A stretch of DNA of 64,000 nt from Drechmeria coniospora (GCF_001625195.1 NC_054389.1:930001-994000), one strand, 5' to 3'; shown: positions 36,425 through 49,436, counted from the stretch's first letter. Program-made: numbers and translations. Notes: generated by a model from the letters alone, not told the origin.

Positions 36425-37240
36425 ACCTCGCACTACCAACTTAAAAAAATAGGGAAATAGTACAAGTACTATTCCCTATATGGATTGTATACATCTATAT
36501 AAAATAAGTATAATAAGTAGTACAACGTCTCGTCGGCTACCCAACGTCGCAATAATATCTACAATCGCAGGGACAGGTTACAGAACGTCAACTACTACTC
36601 TACTAGTTGCTTGTATGCATCCATATACGACAATCGGATGTAACGGATGCTTAAAGCGTCCTAAGAGTTCTGTCACTTAGGTGGTAAGTCAGGCTTACCG
36701 TAAACAGTATGTCTCGTAAGAGTCCGTTAAGAAGCTTTAAAGTCTTCTCAATCACAAGGTAATTGCTTAGATTCATTAATAAGGAACTAACTATTTAGCT
36801 AAGGGTAAAGACTGTCCTATATATATTTATTCGTTCCCTTATTGCTCTTTACTGGATTACGCCGTTTACCGTAATCTAAGTAAGCCTGGCTCACGCGGCT
36901 TACGGTAATCCAAGTAATCCTGGCTCACGCGGCTTACGGTAATCCAAGTAATCCACTTACCGTATATCACGTAACCGCATATATAACCCCTCTTGTGTAT
37001 GTCTTACCGTATAATACGTGACCGCGTACATAACCCCTCTTGTATACGTACTACTTCTGCTATATGTACCTGACTCTTCTTGTCCCTGGCCCTGTCGTCC
37101 TTAGTTATAGCCTGCATGCATATTGGTTCGTAACATTATTCTCCTCCTCCCCTGGCCTTGTCCCAAGGCCATAAGTATAGTTACCTACCCCTCTTTCTAC
37201 TAGTCTTTACCTATGGTTCTTTGTTCGAAATACTAACAAT
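36425..37240 (+). other. Flank of Copia insertion, upstream of zinc-finger ORF
   Basis: Contains a hairpin at about 36,449-36,478 (arms near TAGGGAAATAGTAC). It also has three units of CGGTAATCCAAGTAATCC-type repeat at 36,860-36,960, TATATAACCCCTC twice near 36,981 and 37,021, and CT-rich sequence from 37,070. It looks like a promoter region for the plus-strand ORF. The frame at 36,480-36,680 has no recognisable content. The block recurs at 40,446-41,261 because of the assembly duplication. Confidence 0.45.
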
Positions 37241-37930
37241 ATGTCGGATTGTATAGCTACGACTCGTAGCCGGAAATCGATAGAGCGCCTTGAACTTACG
37301 ACCCTTATCGAGTTAAACGGTTCCCTTGCCGATATGCCTTGTACTTTTTGTTTCCGACGGGACCTGCCTTGTTGTATAATAGAGAATAATTCGCGCTGTT
37401 CCGAGTGTGTACGGCGGGGTTGTTCTTATAATGGTACCTTAGTAGCGTCATCCTGTAGGTATTGTGCTTTTATATATTTTATAGGTTATTGACTCGTTTC
37501 TAAATAGTAAACCGTTTGATTGCCCAGCAGCGAAAGCTTAATGCCAATAAGGAGAAGGCAGGGGATGAGATTATATCCCTTTAAATGCAGTTATCCAAGT
37601 TATAGTCCCAATTGGCAACTACAGCTAGTCGTCTTAGCCGGATTCGAAAAATAAGGAAGAAGACAAAGGAGAGAAGCTCCAAGTTATTCCGCCGGGGTTT
37701 GCGAGAATTAGATAAGGAGGATAGTATCCTTCCTGCCTTAGAGTCCTAAGAGGGCCGGGTTATCCATAACCTCCAGTCGATAGGTGTTCCCAACAACGCG
37801 GACTGGTCATCCTTTGGCTTAGGTCCTGACTTACAGGATCTTGGTCCCTTACTTAATATACCCGAGGGAGTTACTTCTTGTGATACTGGTGTATTAGCTG
37901 TTGGTAGTGGTTCAGGTGTAACCTAGGTTC
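37241..37930 (+). pseudogene. Zinc-cluster-like ORF convergent with Gypsy pol (first copy)
   Basis: Starts MSDCIATTRSRKSIERLEL and continues with PCTFCFRRDLPCC and CSECVRRGCSYNG, a CxxC...C...CxxC...C pattern of a zinc-binding module common in fungal transposon-linked proteins. An intron-like stretch (GTAGGT to AATAG, about 37,457-37,509) is followed by a coiled-coil region (RLIAQQRKLNANKEKAGDEI, RKIRKKTKERSSKL) and NADWSSFGLGPDLQDLG. Three RIP-type stops break it. It converges with the chromodomain end of the pol relic and may be the element's own accessory ORF or another gene. Duplicated at 41,262. Confidence 0.5.
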
Positions 37931-39295
37931 CTAGGTATTTTCCGAGTGTAGGTAACCTTTCCATTTGACTAGGTATTCGTTTCCATACTAACCTTTCCTA
38001 GTATTTAGGATTCGTTCAACTTCATATTCCTGGTTATCTTCGACTTCGATCTGTGTTTCAAGCTTTGCGCTTTCTGGTACTGGTTTAAGTAACGAGATAT
38101 AAAATATTAGGTGCATCCTCATTGTGCAAGGTAGTAATAGTCGGTAGCTGGTTTCTAATATTTTCTTTTCAATTTTAAATAGTCCTAGTTTCTTCCAGTC
38201 AAGCTTATCACTTGGTCTTTTTGTTTTAATATGTTGTTGGAGAAGATATACTTTATCTCCCTCCTTTAGAGTTAGTCCTTCTAATCTCTTTTTATCTGCG
38301 TAGTGCTTTATCCTGTTTTGTAGGGTAATCCATTCTATCTATAGGTGGCTATGTATTTCCTTAAGATGCATAGCATATATCGTAGCCGTAGGGTTATCCA
38401 GTTGAGTTTGGTGTATTTCTAGGCTAGGATTATAGCCGTAGTTTGCTTTAAAATAGTAACATACTAATTTGTTCGTTACCGGAGCTATTATAAGCCCATT
38501 GTACTGTTGGTAGTAGTTCCACCTAGTTGTTTTGTTCGTAATTAACATAGCTTTGTAGGTATTGTTCGAGTGTTTGGTTTAGTTGTTCCGTTTGACCGTC
38601 CGTTTAAGGGTAGAATGCCGTTGAAAGAGAGTGGGTTACTCCTAGTTATTGCATTAGGCTTTTCCAGAAACGTAACGTAAATAGCTTATCTCGATCCGAG
38701 ATAAGTTTCTTGGGTAGGCCGTACTGGCTTGCAATAACTCGAATAAATGCATATGCTAGATCTTGTGTTGTACTGGATTCTTTGTATGGAATAAAGTAGG
38801 CGTATTTTGTTAACTTATCAGTAATGACTTAGTATGCTATTGTAAATTGCATTTTATTATAGGTTCTTTTGAAGGTAGTAGTTTAACGATAAAGTCTAGT
38901 GCGACTATATCCCAAGCTTTTTCTGGCGGTGCAATCGGTTGTAGTTTCCTGTAGGGTGCATACCGGATAGCTTTAGCTTTGTTACAGATGTTGCAATTCC
39001 GAATAATTTCTTGAACCTTCTATCGTAACTTAGGAAAATCCCATGTTCGTTGTAGTCGTATAAGGTTTTGTAGGTCCCTTGGTGTCCGTATAATGCATGT
39101 TCGTGGAATTCCGTAACGAGTTCATCTTAGAGTGCATAGGAACATAATATCGGCTGTTACACAAGAGCATGTCTTATTCTTTTAACAATACCGGGTTCGT
39201 TTCCCAGTCCTTTGAGAATTCGTCCTATGCGTAGGCCTATTGTATGCGCTGATTCCATTCTTGGTTCGGTTTTAATTTTCTATGTTGTGTTAATT
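37931..39295 (-). pseudogene. Ty3/Gypsy integrase-chromodomain relic (first copy, cut at contig end)
   Basis: Same sequence as the 3' part of pol at 41,952-43,314 (integrase core and chromodomain). It carries extra or missing single bases in homopolymers near 38,455, 38,829, 38,854, 39,062 and 39,131. These break the frame that the other copy keeps. The errors cluster toward the N at 39,296, so they are probably sequencing errors. Details are given with the other copy. Confidence 0.75.
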
Positions 39296-39296
39296 N
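39296..39296. other. Single N: contig join
   Basis: The only ambiguous base in the window. The sequence to its left ends in ...GTTAATT, inside Gypsy pol. The sequence to its right starts inside Copia RNase H. The 4 kb on each side are the same sequence. The frame reported across the N is an artefact. Confidence 0.95.
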
Positions 39297-40440
39297 TAAA
39301 AGGAACTACAGACCTAGCTATATGCTATTGGTCTAAGTCAACAACACCCAATCTATCAGGATATTCCGATAGCGACTTTGCAGGTGACTTGGATTCTTCT
39401 AAGTCTACCTATGGGTACCTCTTTACCCTAGCAGGCGGACCAATCTGCTGGAAATCAAAAAGGGCTAGTACTATTGCTCTTTTCTACTGTAGAGGCAGAA
39501 TCGGATGCCCTACTGGAAGCGATTCGGGAACTTAAATGGCTAGACGGTCTATTTACAGAAATCGACAAAGGCCTTAAAAAACCTATCCCACTTCTGTGCG
39601 ATAACAACGGATCTATCTCTAACGCCAACAATCCCAATCAGCATAACCGAACAAAGCATACACTGCTAAAGTTCCGGTATATTCGGCAAGAAGCAACCAA
39701 TGGGCTAGCCAAAATCAGTTACCTGAACACTAAGTCTATGCCTGCCGATGGTCTTACTAAGGCCCTTACTGCTGATCTCTTCCAACGCTACCTTGGCCTA
39801 CTAGGTCTCCAAGGGATCCCTATTTAGCAGTAGTCATACTAGCTAAATAGAGGGGGTGTTAAAATACTAGGATTTTATACTAGTAAGACTACCCAAATAG
39901 GATACTATCCTATTATTGCTACTACCAGTAGCAACTGTCAGAAGTACTACTGCTGGCAGATATACTATACTATACTGAGAGTATAAGTAAGTATACAGAG
40001 CTGACTAATAGTATACAACATACTATTTCTCTAAACTATTGTTAAAGATACTTGCCTAATTAGGTATAGTACAGAACGCTCTAGAACATTCTAGAATATT
40101 CTAGAATATTCCATACCCCACTTATGGAATGTACTGGAACTCCTTGGAATAAGCCGGAATGTTGCTTACCCTACTTATGGAATAAGCTGGAACCTTATGG
40201 AATAAGCTGGAACAGTCTTTACTATACTTCTACACCTATATAAGGCAGTAGCCATTCCTTAGAATAGTTTCTCTTTTGAAATATAATCGCATTCGTTTGT
40301 ATAATTTGGTACTACCAAGTTTGCACTCTTATCCAGTTACTAACTGGTCCCCCTTATGCTGTTACTAACAGCTTGATTGATTCCCTGGTCCGTGCGATAT
40401 ACTTCCACTACCCCTCCTCTTGCGCACCCAAATTGCAAGA
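39297..40440 (+). mobile_element. Second appearance of Copia RNase H end and 3' LTR (probable assembly duplicate)
   Basis: 39,297-39,827 repeats the last part of the polyprotein and 39,857-40,440 repeats the 584-bp 3' LTR, followed by the same AGATA flank. Differences from 35,277-36,419 are single homopolymer changes: one extra T at about 39,482 (which breaks the RNase H frame), one extra T near 39,875 and one missing C near 40,257. No 5' part of a second element exists. Confidence 0.85.
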
Positions 40441-40445
40441 AGATA

Positions 40446-41261
40446 ACCTCGCACTACCAACTTAAAAAAATAGGGAAATAGTACAAGTACTATTCCCTAT
40501 ATGGATTGTATACATCTATATAAAATAAGTATAATAAGTAGTACAACGTCTCGTCGGCTACCCAACGTCGCAATAATATCTACAATCGCAGGGACAGGTT
40601 ACAGAACGTCAACTACTACTCTACTAGTTGCTTGTATGCATCCATATACGACAATCGGATGTAACGGATGCTTAAAGCGTCCTAAGAGTTCTGTCACTTA
40701 GGTGGTAAGTCAGGCTTACCGTAAACAGTATGTCTCGTAAGAGTCCGTTAAGAAGCTTTAAAGTCTTCTCAATCACAAGGTAATTGCTTAGATTCATTAA
40801 TAAGGAACTAACTATTTAGCTAAGGGTAAAGACTGTCCTATATATATTTATTCGTTCCCTTATTGCTCTTTACTGGATTACGCCGTTTACCGTAATCTAA
40901 GTAAGCCTGGCTCACGCGGCTTACGGTAATCCAAGTAATCCTGGCTCACGCGGCTTACGGTAATCCAAGTAATCCACTTACCGTATATCACGTAACCGCA
41001 TATATAACCCCTCTTGTGTATGTCTTACCGTATAATACGTGACCGCGTACATAACCCCTCTTGTATACGTACTACTTCTGCTATATGTACCTGACTCTTC
41101 TTGTCCCTGGCCCTGTCGTCCTTAGTTATAGCCTGCATGCATATTGGTTCGTAACATTATTCTCCTCCTCCCCTGGCCTTGTCCCAAGGCCATAAGTATA
41201 GTTACCTACCCCTCTTTCTACTAGTCTTTACCTATGGTTCTTTGTTCGAAATACTAACAAT
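40446..41261 (+). other. Second copy of the Copia flank / ORF upstream region
   Basis: Same as 36,425-37,240, including the hairpin, the CGGTAATCCAAGTAATCC units and the TATATAACC motifs. I see no differences beyond possible homopolymer length. Confidence 0.8.
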
Positions 41262-41951
41262 ATGTCGGATTGTATAGCTACGACTCGTAGCCGGAAATCG
41301 ATAGAGCGCCTTGAACTTACGACCCTTATCGAGTTAAACGGTTCCCTTGCCGATATGCCTTGTACTTTTTGTTTCCGACGGGACCTGCCTTGTTGTATAA
41401 TAGAGAATAATTCGCGCTGTTCCGAGTGTGTACGGCGGGGTTGTTCTTATAATGGTACCTTAGTAGCGTCATCCTGTAGGTATTGTGCTTTTATATATTT
41501 TATAGGTTATTGACTCGTTTCTAAATAGTAAACCGTTTGATTGCCCAGCAGCGAAAGCTTAATGCCAATAAGGAGAAGGCAGGGGATGAGATTATATCCC
41601 TTTAAATGCAGTTATCCAAGTTATAGTCCCAATTGGCAACTACAGCTAGTCGTCTTAGCCGGATTCGAAAAATAAGGAAGAAGACAAAGGAGAGAAGCTC
41701 CAAGTTATTCCGCCGGGGTTTGCGAGAATTAGATAAGGAGGATAGTATCCTTCCTGCCTTAGAGTCCTAAGAGGGCCGGGTTATCCATAACCTCCAGTCG
41801 ATAGGTGTTCCCAACAACGCGGACTGGTCATCCTTTGGCTTAGGTCCTGACTTACAGGATCTTGGTCCCTTACTTAATATACCCGAGGGAGTTACTTCTT
41901 GTGATACTGGTGTATTAGCTGTTGGTAGTGGTTCAGGTGTAACCTAGGTTC
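41262..41951 (+). pseudogene. Zinc-cluster-like ORF (second copy)
   Basis: Same as 37,241-37,930: CxxC zinc module, intron-like break, then Lys-rich coiled coil and WSSFGLGPDL, with RIP-type stops. If the assembly duplicate is collapsed, this and the earlier entry are one locus. Confidence 0.5.
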
Positions 41952-44274
41952 CTAGGTATTTTCCGAGTGTAGGTAACCTTTCCATTTGACTAGGTATTCG
42001 TTTCCATACTAACCTTTCCTAGTATTTAGGATTCGTTCAACTTCATATTCCTGGTTATCTTCGACTTCGATCTGTGTTTCAAGCTTTGCGCTTTCTGGTA
42101 CTGGTTTAAGTAACGAGATATAAAATATTAGGTGCATCCTCATTGTGCAAGGTAGTAATAGTCGGTAGCTGGTTTCTAATATTTTCTTTTCAATTTTAAA
42201 TAGTCCTAGTTTCTTCCAGTCAAGCTTATCACTTGGTCTTTTTGTTTTAATATGTTGTTGGAGAAGATATACTTTATCTCCCTCCTTTAGAGTTAGTCCT
42301 TCTAATCTCTTTTTATCTGCGTAGTGCTTTATCCTGTTTTGTAGGGTAATCCATTCTATCTATAGGTGGCTATGTATTTCCTTAAGATGCATAGCATATA
42401 TCGTAGCCGTAGGGTTATCCAGTTGAGTTTGGTGTATTTCTAGGCTAGGATTATAGCCGTAGTTTGCTTTAAATAGTAACATACTAATTTGTTCGTTACC
42501 GGAGCTATTATAAGCCCATTGTACTGTTGGTAGTAGTTCCACCTAGTTGTTTTGTTCGTAATTAACATAGCTTTGTAGGTATTGTTCGAGTGTTTGGTTT
42601 AGTTGTTCCGTTTGACCGTCCGTTTAAGGGTAGAATGCCGTTGAAAGAGAGTGGGTTACTCCTAGTTATTGCATTAGGCTTTTCCAGAAACGTAACGTAA
42701 ATAGCTTATCTCGATCCGAGATAAGTTTCTTGGGTAGGCCGTACTGGCTTGCAATAACTCGAATAAATGCATATGCTAGATCTTGTGTTGTACTGGATTC
42801 TTTGTATGGAATAAAGTAGGCGTATTTTGTTAACTTATCAGTAATGACTAGTATGCTATTGTAAATTGCATTTATTATAGGTTCTTTTGAAGGTAGTAGT
42901 TTAACGATAAAGTCTAGTGCGACTATATCCCAAGCTTTTTCTGGCGGTGCAATCGGTTGTAGTTTCCTGTAGGGTGCATACCGGATAGCTTTAGCTTTGT
43001 TACAGATGTTGCAATTCCGAATAATTTCTTGAACCTTCTATCGTAACTTAGGAAAATCCCATGTTCGTTGTAGTCGTATAAGGGTTTTGTAGGTCCCTTG
43101 GTGTCCGTATAATGCATGTTCGTGGAATTCCGTAACGAGTTCATCTTAGAGTTGCATAGGAACATAATATCGGCTGTTACACAAGAGCATGTCTTATTCT
43201 TTTAACAATACCGGGTTCGTTTCCCAGTCCTTTGAGAATTCGTCCTATGCGTAGGCCTATTGTATGCGCTGATTCCATTCTTGGTTCGGTTTAATTTTCT
43301 ATGTTGTGTTAATTTGTTTTTCTGTAAGGGGTCTGGTACCTAGCTGTAGTGTGTTCTGGTTGCTAGTTTATAGAATAGCAGCCCGTTGTACTTCGTACGG
43401 AGGTTTGAGATCTTCCCGACGACTAAGCGCATCTGCTCGTCTATTTTCGCTTCCCTTGCAATAAATAATCTCAAAATTGAACTCCGATAAAAATTCGTAC
43501 CATCTGATCTGTTGTTTATTTAGATCCTTTGTTATTGTAAAAGTCGTTAGGTTCTTGTAATCTGTATAGACTTTTACTGTATTTGTTGTACCGCTTAGGT
43601 AGTGTTTCCACTCCTTGAATGCTTCGATAATTGCTATTAGTTCCTTATCGTAGATTGCATAGTTGAGTTCTAGTCCATAGAGCTTCTTTGAGTAGAAGGC
43701 AACAGGATAGAGTCGTCCTTCCTCGTCTCGTTAACCTAGCTAACCGCCTAGTGCGTAGTCTAAGGCGTCGGTTTCCACTTCGAATGGTCTTTCTGGGTTG
43801 GCTGTAGCGAGTATTCGATTGCTGAGAATTTCGTTCTTAATTCGCTGAAATATTTGTTCTTCTTTATCTGTCCAGTTGAATTTTTCTTCTTTTCTCGTAA
43901 GGTTAGTAAGTAGGATAGCAATTCCTCCGTAACCTTTAATAAACCGTCGGTAGAAGTTTACAAAGCCCAAGAAGGCTCTGACTTCTTTTAGGTTAGTTGG
44001 CGAAGGCCAGTCTGCTACTGCTTTGACTTTACTAGGGTCCATCCGGATATATCCTGGTGATAGTTTGTATCCCAAGAACTTAATTTACTGTCGATAGAAT
44101 TTGCATTTATCCTTTTCGACTAGTAGCTTAGCGTCTTGTAGCTTCCTTAAGACCTTATATACGTATTGTTTATATTGCTTTAGGTCTTTTGAGAAGATTA
44201 GAATATCATCGAGGTAAACAACAACAAAGTCATCAATATATTCCTTAAGGACCTCGTTAATCATTGCTTGAAGT
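41952..44274 (-). pseudogene. Ty3/Gypsy chromovirus-type pol relic (RT, RNase H, integrase, chromodomain)
   Basis: Reading down the minus strand: reverse transcriptase with VYLDDILIFSKDLKQYKQ (about 44,220) and KAVADWPSPTNLKEVRAFLG; RNase H with VAFYSKKLYGLELNYAIYDK and ENRRADALSRRED; integrase zinc region HALYGHQGTYKTL...CNICNK (about 43,110-43,000). The integrase core follows with VALDFIVKLLPS, LISDRDKLFT and DGQTEQLNQTLEQYL. A chromodomain (EYEVERILNTRKG...YLVKWKGY) lies at about 42,060-41,960. The frame holds, broken only by TAG/TAA codons of the Trp/Gln type. The RT N-terminus, protease and Gag are missing because a solo LTR abuts at 44,275. Chromodomains guide such elements to heterochromatin. 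Confidence 0.88.
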
Positions 44275-44973
44275 TGTTAAAATACTGGTATTTATACTAG
44301 TAAGACTACCTAAATAGGATACTATCCTATTGTTACTAGTAGTACTACTACTAGTAAAGATGCTGTACTATACTGCGAGTATTAGTAAGCATACCGAGTT
44401 GACCAATAGTATACAACATACTACTTCTCCGAACTACCACTCGGAACGACTGACGGCAGTACTACTGCCGGCCAACTCACTACTACAATACAACTTGTAT
44501 ACGTAGTAGCCAGTCGACCACAGGAGCCAATTGATCGGAATGACAATTGCCGCTCTCCCAGTCGCTACTAGCTATTGCCAGCCTACAGTACTCCTGCGGG
44601 CAATCAAACTATTGTACGACCGAAACGGCGATCAAACCATTGTACGACCAAATAGGCGATCAAACTATTGTGCGACCGAATGGGTAATTAAACCATTGTG
44701 CGACCAAACGGACGATCAAACTATAGTGTAACTGCGCAGCCACAATCTGGACCTACACGGTACTACTCTGTAGGCATAAAATAGCCGTACTTCCCTTGCA
44801 CTTTAAGTAGAAGAATAATTGCATTCGTTTGTATAATTCGGTACTACCAATTGTGCACTCTTGCCCAGTTACTAACTGGCACCCCTTATACTGTTACTAA
44901 CAGCCTGATTGATTCCCTGGTCCGTACGATATACTTCCACTACCCCTACTGCTTGCGCATCCAAATTGCAAGA
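44275..44973 (+). mobile_element. Copia-type solo LTR at the satellite boundary
   Basis: 699 bp, TGTTAAAATACTGG to TTGCAAGA, same subfamily as 27,822-28,519 including the 28-bp internal units (44,597-44,727). The left flank is GAAGT and the right flank is CTTAC, so there is no target duplication. The element must have lost one flank through deletion or recombination. It separates Gypsy pol from the hexamer satellite. Confidence 0.88.
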
Positions 44974-47900
44974 CTTACACTTACCATTATACTTACACTT
45001 ATACTTACCCTTACACTTACACTTTTACTTACACTTATACTTACATCCACTCTTATACTTACACTTACACTTACACTTATACTTACCCTTACACTTATAC
45101 TTATACTTATACTTTTACTTACACTTACACCCACACTTACACTTACACTTATACTTACCCTTACACTTATACTTATACTTATACTTTTACTTACACTTAC
45201 ACCCACACTTACACTTACACTTACACTTTTACTTACCCTTACACTTACACCCACACTTGCACTTATACCTACTCTTACTCTTATTTTACTATTTCTTTTT
45301 CTCTTCTTCTTACTTTTACTATTATTTTACTATTTCTTTTATCTTTTTCTTACTTTTACTATTACCTTCTTTTTCTTTTACCTATTTCCTTTACTTTTTC
45401 TATTCTTTTATTCTAATCTTCTTTTTTACTTTTACTATTACTTAACTTTATTATACAATCTTATTATTTTATTCTTCCTCTCTTTTTATTCCTCTATTTT
45501 ACTATTTTTATACTTCTACTTATAATTCCCTTATTTTTATACTTTATATTTCTACTTTTACTTTCCCTATATCTTTACTTTTACTTACCTAATCCCTTTA
45601 CTTATAATTACCTTATACTTATATTTCTTCTTTTTTTTATATACTTATCCTCTTTTATACCCCTACCTTTACTATCTTTTATCCTATTATTATTCTTATA
45701 TATATATATTTCCTTTTTTATATTTATTTTAATCCTATACTCTTATTTTTCTTATTTTTATTCTCTTTTTTATTTACTTATCCTCTTTATACTCCTACCT
45801 TTACTATTCTTTATCCTATTATTACTCTTATATATATTTATCTCCTTTTTTATATTTATTTTAATCCTATACCCTTATTTTTCTTATTTTTATTCTCTTT
45901 CTTTATCCACTTATCCTCTTTTATACCCCTATCTTTACCACCTTTTATCTTATTATTCCTCTTTTATAATACTATATGTATTCCTTTTTATACTTATCCT
46001 AATTCTATACCCTTATTTTTCTTATTCTTATTTTATTTCTTTTCCTTACTTATATACTTATATACTTATATATATATTAATATTTACTTTAATACCTATA
46101 CCTATTTATATTCTTCTTATTCCTCTTAATCCATTTATACTATTCCTATTTATTTTAATCCTTTATTTTATAACTTTATAACTTAAACTATTTCTCCTCT
46201 TTACTACTTTATAAAATTTATTTTATATATATACTTTACCCTACCTTATACTCTTACTCTTACCCTATATATATTTACTTTTACTTACCCTATATATTTA
46301 TTATAAATCCCTACTTTTACTAACCCTATATATCTACTCTATATCTCTACTTTTACCTACCCTATATTTAACCCTTCTTACTCTCTATACCTCTACTTTT
46401 ATTTATACTATATATTTAACCCTACTTACCCTATACTATTACTTTTAAAAACCCTTTTTATAATACTACACCTACCCTATATATTTAACTCTACTTATCC
46501 TATACTATTATACTTATACTTACATATATATACACATACATATATACAAATACTTACATACATACTTATACTTATACTTATACTTACTCATACTTATACT
46601 TATACTTATACTTATACTTTCACTTACACTTACACTTATACTTTCACTTACACTTACACCCATACTTACCCTTATACCTACACCTACACTTATACCTACA
46701 CCTACACTTACCCTTATACTTACACCTACACTTATACCCACACTTACACTTACACTTTCACTTACACTTACACTTACACTTATCCTTACACTTATACCTA
46801 CACTTACATTTACACTTATACTTTCACTTACACTTATACCTACACTTACCCTTACACTTATACCTATACTTACACCCATACTTACACTTACACTTTCACT
46901 TACACTTACACCTACACTTACACTTATACACACACTCACCCTTATCCTCACACTTACACTTACACTTATACCAATACTTACACTTATACTTACACCTACA
47001 CTTACACTTACACCTACTCTTACACTTATACTTACACTTTCACTTACACTTACACTCACTCACACCCACACACACTCACTTACACATATACACACACACA
47101 CACATATACACACACACAAATACTTACACACACACTCACCCTTACCCTTACACTTACACTTACACTTATACCAACACTTACACATTTACTTACACTTACA
47201 GTTACAGTTACACTCACTCTTACACTTACACTTACCCTCACACTTACACTTACACCTACACTTACACTCACACTTACCCTACACTAATTCACACACTCAC
47301 TCACATACACATACACACACATACAAATACTTACACACATACTCATCCTTACCCTTACACTTATACTTACACTTATACCAACACTTACACTTACACTTAC
47401 ACCTACACTTACACTTACACCTACTCTTACACTTATACTTACACTTACACTTACACTTACACTTACACTTACTCACACCCACACACACTTACTTACATAC
47501 ATACACACATACACACATATACACACACACAAATACTTACACACACACTCACCCTTACCCTCACACTTACACTTACACTTATACCAACACTTACACATTT
47601 ACTTACACTTACAGTTACAATTACACCCACTCTTATACTTACACTTACCCTCACACTTACACTTACACTTACACTTACACTTACACTTACACTTACCCTA
47701 CACTAACTCACACACTCACTCACATACACATACACATACATACAAATACTTACACACATACTCACCCTTACCCTCATACTTACACTTACACTAACACCAA
47801 CACTTATACTTACACTTACACTTACACTTTCACTTACACTTACACTTACCCTCACACTTACACTTACACTTACACTTACACTTACACTCACACCTACACT

Positions 47901-48262
47901 TACACTTACACCCACTTATACACACACTTACACATACACTTACACTTACACTTACACTTACACTTACACTTACACTTATACTTACACTTACTTACATACA
48001 CACATACACTTATATACACACTCACCTTTACCCTTACACTTACACTCACTTACACATATACACATACATACACACACACACATACACACACACATATACA
48101 CATACACACAAATACTTACACACACACTCACCCTTACCCTCACACTCACACTTACACTCACACCCACACTTACACTTACACTTACTCTTACTCTTATCTT
48201 ACACTTACACTTACACCTACACTTATACTTACACCTACTCTTATACTTATACTTACCCTTAC
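44974..48262 (+). repeat. Hexamer satellite (ACTTAC)n with an AT/pyrimidine-rich centre
   Basis: 44,974-45,270 and about 46,505-48,262 are runs of ACTTAC with ATACTT, ACCCTT and CACACA variants. 45,270-46,500 is T-rich sequence of CTTTTATTT type, probably a mutated part of the same array. The plus strand has almost no G over 3.2 kb. The minus strand consists of GTAAGT/GTGTAA repeats. Long open frames of Ser-Val or Lys-Cys-Lys on the minus strand, and of Thr-Leu on the plus strand, are repeat effects. Confidence 0.92.
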
Positions 48263-49436
48263 ACGTAAAAAAGCCGCGCTACATAACAGCTAGCAAGATT
48301 AAATAGCCTAAGTAAAATCTTCAAACGCCTACGCTACATAAATACCCATTCCTGGCTATACTATTTAGTTCCTTGCAGTATAAATAAACCCCCTAAGCAA
48401 ACTCCAACAGTACCCTAGCCGCAACACGATTTGCTTTAATACAGGGTCGCCCCCCAATACTTACAGTCTTCCCTAGCCAAATCCAATAGTCATACTCCGT
48501 ATTAAATACCTTACCGAAATACTGTAATAGCCAAGCATCGCGCCTAGCGCTTTTCTACATACCGTAGCAGGCCGGGAGGACTATATCGCGGTACCAACAC
48601 TCCTCTAGCCCTTGTCCTTCTACAGTAGCTGTAGGGTCGGCTCTAGGGCAAATAGACTGCGGTTGGTAGTAACGCTAGCAGACAAGATACTTCTGGATCC
48701 ACTTCTTGCCTTTATGCTCCTCTTGGAATTACCTCTTTGTATTAATCCAATCCCAACGCTATATACAGCCCGCCCTATAATGCTCGAAGTTACGCTTACT
48801 TATCCGACAGTACAGACAGCAGCTAAGCATTGCCTTAAGGTCTCTTTCGTACTGGTTGAGCTCTGCTTCCGATATCCGGTCTTGACGCAAGACCTCTGCA
48901 GGACCGGTATACTGCATTGTACTAGTACTAGTACTAGTACTAGTAGTAATAGTAGAGGTATTAGTAGTAGTAGGGGGGGTAGGAAGTTGGGGCTGCTGCT
49001 GGAGCTACTGCTAGGGCTGCCGTAACGGTAGGGAGAATACTGTACTCTCTGGTCGGCGTTCGGTCTAATGATATGGGCAGACGCTATAGAGCTCGTCCCC
49101 TTACATACACCACTTCCAGTACTGCTTTTCTTTAAGGAACTGGCTTATAACGCCACAAGAGCAGTATAGCTGTAAGAGGTATAGCTGGATTGCCTTTTCG
49201 TCTTCCCCCTCTACCCTATCTGCCTCCAAGGTTGGGGGTTCCCATACTGCACTTATAAGCGTAATAGACTTTACTGCTTGACCACCTCGCCCGGCCCGCC
49301 CTGACTCTTGCGAAAGGTCCGTTATACGGCGCGGGGCACCAATGTAGAAAACATAGCGTACGTATGGGTAGTTAAATCCAAAGCCTAATGCTGAGGTAGC
49401 AACAATTGTAGTTGCTGCAGCAATAGTAGCAGCCGT

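Noticed and set aside
39212..39535. ORF crossing the N
   Set aside because: Created by the contig join; the left half is antisense of Gypsy pol and the right half Copia RNase H.
44851..48000. Thr-Leu, Ser-Val and Lys-Cys-Lys frames in the satellite
   Set aside because: Hexamer repeat read in different frames; no unique residues.
44974..48262. Telomere repeat tract
   Set aside because: The unit is ACTTAC/GTAAGT, not TTAGGG, and no TTAGGG runs are visible; only its position beside TLH recalls a telomere.
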